Shown one piece after another: positions 1-6,181 of a DNA stretch of 7,852 nucleotides. Under the pieces are notes generated by a model, which saw only the letters and a list, made by a program, of their open reading frames with translations, was not told the origin of the DNA and ran no database searches. Source of the stretch: Gammaproteobacteria bacterium (lineage in GTDB: Bacteria > Pseudomonadota > Gammaproteobacteria > Pseudomonadales > Azotimanducaceae); contig JAPOYW010000638.1 in assembly GCA_026706425.1 (NCBI GenBank), positions 1 through 7,852 of the forward strand, in the 5' to 3' direction. Position numbers and translations under genes: made by a program. Numbering within the stretch: the stretch's first letter is position 1; the number at the start of each line of letters is the position of its first letter.

Positions 1-1770
1 CTGCTCTACGGCTCCGGCGCCATCGGCGGGGTGGTCGACGTCCACACGGGACGCATCCCGGACGAAGTGCCGGAGCGCATCCGCGGCGCTCTCGACCTGC
101 GCGGCACCGACAACGGCAGCGGTAGCAGCGGGACCTTCCGGCTCGACGGCGGCGGCGGCAACGTGGCGTGGCACGTCGACGCCTTCGCCCGCGAGGCGGA
201 CGACTACGACATCCCCGGGTTCGCCGAGTCCGCGGCCCTGCACGCCTTGGAGGAAGAGGAAGAGCACCACGACGACGACGAGCACGGGGACGACGATCAC
301 GACCACGAGGCGGACGACCACCACGATGAGGAAGGGCACGGGGACGAGGAGGAGGTCCACGGCCGTCTGCCCGGGAGCGGCATCGACGTTCGCGGCGGCT
401 CCGTCGGCTTCTCCTTCGTCGGCGACCGCGGCTTCGCCGGACTTTCCGTCGGCAGCCTCGACTCCGAGTACGGCATCCCCGGCCACAGCCATGCCCACCA
501 CGAACACGGACACGAGGAGGAAGGGCATGACGACCACGACGACCACGGGGAGCACGACGACGACCACGAAGACGAGGAGCACGAGGATGAAGTCGAGGCC
601 CCTCCCGTTGTAATCCTCGAACAGACGCGCCTCGACCTCGAGGCTGGCCTGGCCGACCCGTTCGACGGCTTCGAAGGCCTGAACCTCCGACTCGGCATCA
701 ACGACTACGAACACGTGGAGAACGAAGCCGGCGAAGTGGGAACGGCCTTCGCCAACAAGGCCTGGGAAGCCCGCGCGGAGTTGACGCACCGCCCGTTCGG
801 CGGTTGGGGTGGTACCCTCGGCCTCCAGCTCGGCGACCGCGAATTCTCCGTGGCCGGCGAAGAAGCCTTCACGCCCCCCGTCGACACGTCGTCGTTCGGC
901 TTGTTCTGGGTCGGCGAACGCTCTCTCGGCGAGCTCGGGATCGAAGCCGGGGTGCGCTACGACCGGGTCGAGTACGCACCGGCGCACGGCACGAGCCGCG
1001 ACTTCGGCGGCGGCAGCGCGTCGCTCGGCCTCATCGTTCCGCTCGGCGAGGACTGGGAGGGCACGTTGCTGGCCGACTATTCGTCCCGCGCTCCGGTGGG
1101 GGAGGAACTCTTCTCGGACAGCCCGCATCCCGGCACGGGCGTCTTCGAGATCGGGGATCCCGGGCTCGACCATGAGCAGGCCCGCAACTTGTCGGCCACC
1201 CTCACCGGCACTGGCGAGGGCCGGTCGGTGCGGGGAACCTTCTACTACACGCACTTCGCCGATTTCATCTACCAGGCCGCGACGGGTGAGCAGCAGGACG
1301 GCTTCGACGTGCGACGATACGCCCAGGCCGACGCGACCTTCGCCGGCTTCGAGGTGGAGGGCCGCGCGACCATCGTCGAGTGGGGTGCGGGAAGCCTCGA
1401 AGTCGGGGCCTTCTACGACATGGTGTCGCCTAAACTCGACGTCTCCGGCAACGACAACCTGCCCCTCATTCCGCCCAACCGCGTCGGGGTGTCCCTTGAG
1501 TTCACGAGCGACCGCCTGCGGGCCAACGTGGACTACGTCCGGGCTTCGGCGCAGGACGACGTCGCCGAGTTCGAGTTGCCGTCTGACTCCTACGACGACC
1601 TGCGCGCGCGCATCGCGTGGCGTCTTCGCCCGGGGGACATGACGGTGGACCTGTTCGTTGCCGGCCGCAACCTCACCGACGACGAGCAGCGGCTGCACAC
1701 GTCCGTCGTCAAGGACTTGGCACCCCAGCCGGGACGCATGATCGAAGCGGGGATGCGCGTGCGCTTTTAG
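1..1770 (+). CDS. TonB-dependent receptor, ZnuD-like, probable zinc/divalent-metal uptake (5' partial)
   Basis: This is an outer-membrane ligand-gated channel powered by TonB. The reading frame is open from base 1, so the N-terminus, signal peptide and most of the plug lie upstream; a GTG at 31 is internal. The first residues, LLYGSGAIGGVVDV, are the typical end of the TonB plug domain. The rest is beta-barrel, with alternating strands and glycine/aspartate-rich loops, ending in GMRVRF with the C-terminal phenylalanine used by the BAM machinery. Two extreme His/Asp/Glu tracts lie at bases 241-363 and 481-600, placed early in the barrel, as His-rich loops are in ZnuD-type zinc receptors. The stretch AWHVDAFAREADDYDIPGFA is also typical of that group. 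The metal specificity is inferred from the acidic/histidine loops; no substrate can be proved. It is convergent with the next gene, and inverted repeats follow the stop. Confidence 0.9.
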   Translation: MLYGSGAIGGVVDVHTGRIPDEVPERIRGALDLRGTDNGSGSSGTFRLDGGGGNVAWHVDAFAREADDYDIPGFAESAALHALEEEEEHHDDDEHGDDDHDHEADDHHDEEGHGDEEEVHGRLPGSGIDVRGGSVGFSFVGDRGFAGLSVGSLDSEYGIPGHSHAHHEHGHEEEGHDDHDDHGEHDDDHEDEEHEDEVEAPPVVILEQTRLDLEAGLADPFDGFEGLNLRLGINDYEHVENEAGEVGTAFANKAWEARAELTHRPFGGWGGTLGLQLGDREFSVAGEEAFTPPVDTSSFGLFWVGERSLGELGIEAGVRYDRVEYAPAHGTSRDFGGGSASLGLIVPLGEDWEGTLLADYSSRAPVGEELFSDSPHPGTGVFEIGDPGLDHEQARNLSATLTGTGEGRSVRGTFYYTHFADFIYQAATGEQQDGFDVRRYAQADATFAGFEVEGRATIVEWGAGSLEVGAFYDMVSPKLDVSGNDNLPLIPPNRVGVSLEFTSDRLRANVDYVRASAQDDVAEFELPSDSYDDLRARIAWRLRPGDMTVDLFVAGRNLTDDEQRLHTSVVKDLAPQPGRMIEAGMRVRF

Positions 1771-1780
1771 CCCGGTGCCA

Positions 1781-1802
1781 CGAGAATGCGTGAGCATTCT
1801 CG
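1781..1802. terminator. Perfect 9-bp inverted repeat with 4-base loop between convergent genes
   Basis: CGAGAATGC (1781-1789) and GCATTCTCG (1794-1802) are exact reverse complements around GTGA. It lies 10 bases after the receptor stop codon and could end transcription of the receptor or protect its mRNA 3' end. No run of T follows on either strand, so it is not a textbook intrinsic terminator; a dispersed palindromic repeat is an equally good reading. Confidence 0.45.
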
Positions 1803-1805
1803 AAA

Positions 1806-1854
1806 CGCGCCCGAAGGGCGCGCCGGGACAAGCCCGTCCCAACGGGGGGGTTGG
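1806..1854. repeat. Cluster of overlapping short inverted repeats (REP-like)
   Basis: Three further perfect inverted repeats follow the first hairpin: CGCGCCC/GGGCGCG (1806-1812 and 1816-1822, loop GAA), GGGAC/GTCCC (1825-1829 and 1836-1840) and CCAAC/GTTGG (1839-1843 and 1850-1854, loop of six G). CCCGT/ACGGG (1833-1837 and 1842-1846) is an alternative fold that competes with the last two. Together with the 1781-1802 hairpin they fill almost all of the 86-base gap between convergent stops. This density suggests a REP/BIME-like intergenic element or a bidirectional termination zone. Confidence 0.45.
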
Positions 1855-1856
1855 CG

Positions 1857-2753
1857 TCAATTCGCACTTGGCGTGTACCAGATGGGCGACGTATAGGCTC
1901 GCTCCTGAGTGACCATGGGTATCTCATCCGGCAGATCTTTCAAGCCATAGAACTTCGCATCGTAGGCGGTCCAGCGAGGCGTCGGGATTTCCAGTACGCG
2001 TAGATAGTAGAAGGCGAATTCGGCGCGGTTGAAATCCGGGTCGGTCCACACCACGGCGAGTTCCGGATCGCCGAACGGCACGACCCGGCTGGTCAGTTCG
2101 GACCCGTCGGCAAAGATGACGTTTCGGTGCCCGCCGGCAGCCACGGTCCACTCATAGCCGGAGAAGGTGGTGAATCTACCTGGGTCGTTGTGTCTTTCCG
2201 CGTTCTCGATGACCTCTTTCCAGACCGAGCGGCTGAAATGCTCGTCGATCCCGTAGTCGGCATGGCCTAGACCTTTGGCCGGACCTTGGTCGGCTTTGAT
2301 GGTCATCAGCGTAGCGGCGTTGAAAGCGTTCATCAGATCGTCGGTGTCTGCATCGAGGGCTTCCACCAGGGAAACGGGATAGTTGAGCGCTTCGGCTGTC
2401 CGTTTGCCGGCCTCGGTCGTCAACAGAGCTTCGTCTCCGGCGGCGATCCGCGCGATGACGCCCATGTTCTCGGCATGATCCGCCACCATGAGGAAATCCA
2501 GCGGTCGGCGCAGACGAACTTCCTCGCCGCTCGCCGCGCGGATCTTCTGGCCCTTGGCGAAACGATAGGCGTCATCGGGCGTGAGCCGGGTGCCGAAGAT
2601 GTAGGCGTCCGACGACAGGGCGGTGTGGACGTGCGTATCACCCCAATAGACGTTGGTCGCATGGGACGGGTCGACGTGAGGGGAATACGACTCCTCAGCC
2701 AACGAACTGAGCGCCAACGCAGACAGCCCAAGAACGAGCCAAGCTTGCTTCAC
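1857..2753 (-). CDS. DUF3604-family exported protein, internally deleted (probable pseudogene)
   Basis: I chose the GTG at 2753 because AGGAGA sits 5 bases upstream of it and it starts a clean signal peptide (MKQAWLVLGLSALALSSLA, cleaved before EES). An ATG at 2768 is in frame and adds five residues but has a poor ribosome site. The mature start carries the DUF3604/PHP-like metal motif GDTHVHT (His41, His43) and later VADHAE (Asp92, His93). The C-terminus FYYLRVLEIPTPRWTAYD and TSPIWYTP is the normal family ending. From memory of the family, full-length members are roughly 600 residues or more; this one is 298. N-terminal sequence as far as RNVIFADG...RVVPF is joined directly to GDPELAVVWTDPDF, which normally lies near the C-terminus. 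The join is at residues 227/228 (bases 2072/2073). The missing middle would contain the later His and Asp metal ligands, so activity is doubtful. Family function is poorly known. Confidence 0.8.
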   Translation of the reverse strand: MKQAWLVLGLSALALSSLAEESYSPHVDPSHATNVYWGDTHVHTALSSDAYIFGTRLTPDDAYRFAKGQKIRAASGEEVRLRRPLDFLMVADHAENMGVIARIAAGDEALLTTEAGKRTAEALNYPVSLVEALDADTDDLMNAFNAATLMTIKADQGPAKGLGHADYGIDEHFSRSVWKEVIENAERHNDPGRFTTFSGYEWTVAAGGHRNVIFADGSELTSRVVPFGDPELAVVWTDPDFNRAEFAFYYLRVLEIPTPRWTAYDAKFYGLKDLPDEIPMVTQERAYTSPIWYTPSAN

Positions 2754-2768
2754 ACGCGTCTCCTGCAT

Positions 2769-2823
2769 TGCCTACCAACACAATTGTATTCTTGCGGCCG
2801 GAAGTCGAGCCAATGAGGACGGC
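2769..2823. promoter_or_regulatory. Divergent intergenic region with candidate operator
   Basis: This short gap must hold the promoters of both the reverse-strand DUF3604 gene and the forward aldo/keto reductase operon. It is more AT-rich than its surroundings and contains AACACAATTGTATT (2777-2790), a 14-base palindrome with a single mismatched pair, which could be a regulator site shared by both directions. GAGGA at 2815-2819 is the ribosome site of the reductase, four bases before its ATG. I could not assign convincing -35/-10 pairs. Confidence 0.35.
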
Positions 2824-3813
2824 ATGCGGCATAGGCCTTTAGGATCATCGGGAATCGAAGCCTCCATCGTCGGACTCGGTACGGCGGCAATCAGGGCAGG
2901 CGACACGGACGACGATGACTTCATCAAGGCCATACGCGCAGCCATCGACCGCGGTGTCACGCTCATCGACACCGCGCCCTCCTACGGTTGGGGTCGTAGC
3001 GAGGAAGTTGTCGGCAGGGCCATCGAAGGCCGGCGCGATCAGGTAGTCCTAGCCACGAAGTGTGGCGTGTGGTGGGAGGACGAACGAGGCTCGTACAACG
3101 GTGTCAAAGACGGCAAGGCAAACCATGTCAGCCTACGTCCCGACACGATCATGATCGAGGTCGAAAACAGTCTCAGGCGGCTCGGCGTGGACACCATCGA
3201 TCTTCTGCAATGCCACAAACCCGCCATCCCACCCGAGGAGACGCCTATTCCCGAGACCATGGGCTGCCTCATGGATCTGAAGGACCAGGGGAAGATCCGC
3301 GCCATCGGCGTGTCCAACGTCTCGCTCGATCAACTCGACGCGTACCGCAAGGCCGGCGATCTCGCCAGCGATCAGTTTCGCTACAGCATGATCTCTCGTG
3401 ATCGCGAAGCAGACATCCTGCCCTACTGCGCGGCGCACAACATCGCGACGTTGAGCTATTGGTCGCTCGAACAAGGTCTGCTCACCGGCAAGGTGGGCTT
3501 GGACCGCGTGTTCCGGGAGGACGACTTCCGCAACAATGCGGGCGGATGGCTTCCCTGGTTCCAGCTCGAGAACCGGCAACGCCTGCTCGACGTGCTTGCC
3601 GGCTGGGCCCACCTGACCGAGAAGTACGACTGTACGATCGCGCAACTGACGATCGCTTGGACTGCGGCCCAAACCGGAGCAACTCACGTGCTCTGCGGCG
3701 TTCGAGGCGCCGACCAGGCCGTCCAGAACGCAGGTGCGGGCGCCCTTGAACTGGAAGCAGACGACGTCCAACGTGTTCGGGACGACCTAGTCGCCTTGGG
3801 CGGTCCAGTCTGA
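2824..3813 (+). CDS. Aldo/keto reductase
   Basis: A cytosolic NADP(H)-dependent oxidoreductase of the (beta/alpha)8-barrel AKR superfamily that reduces aldehydes or ketones (or the reverse); the substrate is not readable from sequence. The catalytic tetrad is complete: Asp49 and Tyr54 in LIDTAPSYGWG, Lys79 in LATKCG and His131 in LLQCHKP. GVSN at 162-165 is the usual AKR strand motif, and the C-terminal third (LTIAWTAAQTGATHVLCGVR) carries the cofactor-phosphate region. At 329 residues it has normal family length, with no signal peptide. The ATG at 2824 has GAGGA four bases upstream. It is divergent from the DUF3604 gene and only two bases from the following esterase start, so the two are probably co-transcribed and translationally coupled. 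It looks intact. Confidence 0.93.
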   Translation: MRHRPLGSSGIEASIVGLGTAAIRAGDTDDDDFIKAIRAAIDRGVTLIDTAPSYGWGRSEEVVGRAIEGRRDQVVLATKCGVWWEDERGSYNGVKDGKANHVSLRPDTIMIEVENSLRRLGVDTIDLLQCHKPAIPPEETPIPETMGCLMDLKDQGKIRAIGVSNVSLDQLDAYRKAGDLASDQFRYSMISRDREADILPYCAAHNIATLSYWSLEQGLLTGKVGLDRVFREDDFRNNAGGWLPWFQLENRQRLLDVLAGWAHLTEKYDCTIAQLTIAWTAAQTGATHVLCGVRGADQAVQNAGAGALELEADDVQRVRDDLVALGGPV

Positions 3814-3815
3814 GG

Positions 3816-4865
3816 ATGGAGACGACGTTGAGATTTCTGGCATGTGGCGCGGGCTTGGCCTTGTCGCTGGGAGTCGTTGGTTGCATCTCTCAGGAAGTCG
3901 GAGAGCAAGGAGTCCCTGCCGAAGATTTGAGGGCAACGAAAATGCCATCGAAGAAGGAAATGGAATTGGCCAAGAGAGAAATCGAAAAAGTGGTCGCTAG
4001 GAGAACCGAACGATCAGCAATCGAAGGCACCATCGTCCACTACGAGGAGTTTCCGTCCGAGCTCATACGAGTTCGCCCGGTCAACGTCTGGTTGCCCGAG
4101 GGCTATGACCCGGCATCAAGCGACCGATATCCGGTGATCTACATGCACGATGGCCAAATGATGTTTGACCATGACACCTCGCCTTATGCCGGAATGGACG
4201 TGTTCTGGGACGTAGACAAGGCGATAACGCGGCTCGTCGCCGATGGTGAGATCCGCCCCGCCATCGTTGTTGCGATCTGGATGGCAAGCTGGACAAAGGG
4301 TGCGCGAGGCGCCGAATACATGCCCCAGAAGGCCGTAACCGGCGAAGTCTGGCAGTTGATGAGGGAGGAGGGCTGGGGATTTGCTGTCGAGGAAGGCGGA
4401 CAGGAGTTGACTGCGGACAATTATCTGCGGTTCATCGTCCACGAACTCAAACCATTCATCGACGAGACCTACCGGACGGAGTCGGACCAGAGCAACACCC
4501 TTGTGATGGGCTCCAGCATGGGTGGACTGATCTCTGCCTACGCGGTCGCGGAATACCCCGGCGTGTTCGGCGGCGCGGCCTGCCTGTCGACCGACTGGCG
4601 GTACGGGGACGGTGCCGTTGTTCGATGGCTTGGGCACCACTTGCCCTCGGCCGGAGCACACAGAATCTATTTCGATCATGGGACCGAGACCTTCGATGCC
4701 CACTATGGACCGTTCCAACAGAAAATGGACGAGGTGATGCGTCGACGCGGCTACACATCCGGTGATGACTGGATCACGCTTCGTTTCGAGGGTGCCGACC
4801 ATACTCCGAGAGCCTGGCGCGAGCGGCTGCATATCCCTCTGAAGTTCCTCTTGGGGATGCCGTAG
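3816..4865 (+). CDS. Lipoprotein esterase, alpha/beta-hydrolase of the PF00756 putative-esterase type
   Basis: A predicted serine hydrolase anchored to the cell envelope. The N-terminus is a lipoprotein signal peptide with lipobox VVG-Cys23. After a charged helical linker (about residues 40-70) comes the esterase fold: VWLPEGYDP and PVIYMHDGQ (about 92-113), AEYMPQKA (166-173) and the nucleophile elbow GSSMGG (232-237, Ser234). His329 in GADHT is the likely catalytic His, and an acid near 288-294 (FDHGTETFD) is the likely third member. Ester substrate unknown. The ATG at 3816 lies two bases after the reductase stop, with GG directly against it. A TTG at 3828 (start of MRFLACGAG) has GGAG six bases upstream and gives a more compact signal peptide, so it may be the real start. 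The first 200 bases are noticeably richer in A than the flanking genes. Confidence 0.88.
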   Translation: METTLRFLACGAGLALSLGVVGCISQEVGEQGVPAEDLRATKMPSKKEMELAKREIEKVVARRTERSAIEGTIVHYEEFPSELIRVRPVNVWLPEGYDPASSDRYPVIYMHDGQMMFDHDTSPYAGMDVFWDVDKAITRLVADGEIRPAIVVAIWMASWTKGARGAEYMPQKAVTGEVWQLMREEGWGFAVEEGGQELTADNYLRFIVHELKPFIDETYRTESDQSNTLVMGSSMGGLISAYAVAEYPGVFGGAACLSTDWRYGDGAVVRWLGHHLPSAGAHRIYFDHGTETFDAHYGPFQQKMDEVMRRRGYTSGDDWITLRFEGADHTPRAWRERLHIPLKFLLGMP

Positions 4866-4941
4866 GGGCGACCCTAACGCGCCGACAAGGCCACGTTCTC
4901 GGCCGGCGTAGGCGGTTGTGAAGTCCGCAGTCTCCAAGGGC

Positions 4942-4971
4942 TTTCTACGAGCCGCGCGGCTGGCATATCAT
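4942..4971 (+). promoter_or_regulatory. Candidate promoter of the acyl-CoA dehydrogenase/selenoprotein operon
   Basis: TATCAT (4966-4971) matches five of six bases of the sigma-70 -10 box, with a weak -35-like TTTCTA (4942-4947) 18 bases upstream. A start site just after it would leave a short leader containing GAGGGGA (4986-4992) before the ATG at 5001. The -35 match is poor, so this is a suggestion. The remainder of the 4866-5000 gap shows no gene. Confidence 0.3.
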
Positions 4972-5000
4972 CGCCGGTTCGTCTTGAGGGGAAATCGCCG

Positions 5001-6146
5001 ATGCCCATGATTCTCAACGAAGAGCAGAACATGCTGAAGGACAGCGCGAAGGACTTCTGCACCAACAGCGCGCCGATCGACCAGTTGCGCAAGTTGCGCG
5101 ACGACGACAACGCCGACGGCTTCGATCGGGACACCTGGTCGCAGATGGTGGAACTCGGCTGGGCGGGCATTCCGTTCCCGGAGGAACACGGCGGCTTGGC
5201 GTTCGGCTACAAGGGTCTGGGCGTCGTCACCGAGGAGACGGGGCGAACGTTGACGGCAAGCCCGCTCTACGCGACGGTTTGGCTCGGCGGCGCGGTGCTC
5301 AACGTCGGCGGCAGCGACGCGCAGAAGGCCGACCTTCTGCCCAAGGTTGTGGTAGGGGAACTCCTGCTTGCCTTGGCGCTGGAGGAGTCGCACAAGCACG
5401 ACCCCTACGGCATCGGTGCAACGGCCACGAAGACCGACGGCGGCTACACGATCACGGGCTCGAAGAAGTTCGTGCTCGACGGCCATGTCGCCGACAAGCT
5501 GATCGTTGCGGCACGCACATCGGGATCAGCGGACGACCGCGACGGCATCTCGTTGTTCCTCGTCGACCGCAACGCGGACGGCGTGTCCGTCACCCGCACC
5601 AGGATGGTCGACAGCCGCAATGCGGCCAACATCGAGCTTGCCGACGTTGCCGTGAGCGCGGATGCCCTCGTCGGCGATGAAGGGCAGGGCGCGAACGTGC
5701 TCGACCCGGCACTGGACATCGCCCGCATCGGCATCTGCGCCGAAATGCTTGGCGCCACCCAGGAGTGCTTCGACCGCACCGTTCAGTACCTGAAGGACCG
5801 CGAGCAGTTCGGTGTGCCGATCGGTTCCTTCCAGGCCCTGAAACACCGCGCCGCGAACATGTTCTGCGAGATCGAACTGTCGAAGTCGTGTGTGCTCGAA
5901 GCGCTCACCGCCCTCGACGAGGAACGCGATGCCACGGAGATCGCCAAGCTCGCGAGCCTCACCAAGGCCAAGGTCGGGGAAACCTTCCACACCGTCTCCC
6001 GGGAAGGCATCCAGATGCACGGCGGCATCGGCATGACCGACGAGTTCGACATCGGCTTCTTCATCAAGCGTGCCGCGGTTACCGAGCAGACCTTCGGGGA
6101 CGTGAATTTCCACCGCAACCGCTACGGCGAACTCGAGGGGTATTGA
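5001..6146 (+). CDS. Acyl-CoA dehydrogenase family protein
   Basis: A cytosolic FAD flavoenzyme that introduces an alpha,beta double bond into an acyl-CoA thioester and passes electrons to electron-transfer flavoprotein. At 381 residues it has normal length. The N-terminal helical domain runs to about 120 (ELGWAGIPFPEEHGG at 51-65), the middle beta domain to about 225 (LALEES at 125-130, GYTITGSKKFV at 148-158), and the C-terminal helical domain carries REQFGVPIGSFQALKH (267-282) and IQMHGGIGMTDEFDIG (337-352). The acidic residues in TDEFD are where many relatives place or approach the catalytic base, but I cannot fix which residue acts. The ATG at 5001 has GAGGGGA eight bases upstream; a second in-frame ATG lies at 5007. 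Acyl substrate unknown. It is followed 35 bases later by the selenoprotein gene, so it probably leads that operon. Confidence 0.92.
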   Translation: MPMILNEEQNMLKDSAKDFCTNSAPIDQLRKLRDDDNADGFDRDTWSQMVELGWAGIPFPEEHGGLAFGYKGLGVVTEETGRTLTASPLYATVWLGGAVLNVGGSDAQKADLLPKVVVGELLLALALEESHKHDPYGIGATATKTDGGYTITGSKKFVLDGHVADKLIVAARTSGSADDRDGISLFLVDRNADGVSVTRTRMVDSRNAANIELADVAVSADALVGDEGQGANVLDPALDIARIGICAEMLGATQECFDRTVQYLKDREQFGVPIGSFQALKHRAANMFCEIELSKSCVLEALTALDEERDATEIAKLASLTKAKVGETFHTVSREGIQMHGGIGMTDEFDIGFFIKRAAVTEQTFGDVNFHRNRYGELEGY

Positions 6147-6181
6147 TCTCGAGGTCCTTTCGGGAGGCGGCGACGGGCGCG

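Noticed and set aside
297..701. Long reverse-strand open frame rich in Ser/Pro/Trp across the receptor, and a forward +2 frame at 326-613
   Set aside because: Both are shadows of the GAC/CAC/GAG-rich codons of the receptor's acidic/His tracts; composition is low complexity with no gene-like sequence.
2286..2816. Forward-strand 176-codon frame opposite the DUF3604 gene
   Set aside because: Antisense to a gene with clear signal peptide and DUF3604 motifs; no recognisable features and no ribosome site of note.
3133..3771. Reverse-strand 212-codon frame opposite the aldo/keto reductase
   Set aside because: The forward frame has the complete AKR tetrad; the antisense frame is a typical GC-rich shadow.
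4861..4879. Terminator hairpin over the esterase stop codon (TAGGG/CCCTA)
   Set aside because: Only a 5-bp stem and no T-run; too weak to annotate.
5765..6181. Upstream extension of the selenoprotein frame through the acyl-CoA dehydrogenase gene
   Set aside because: The extension overlaps an intact, conserved dehydrogenase in another phase and reads as Arg/His-rich shadow; family-like sequence begins only at the ATG at 6182.
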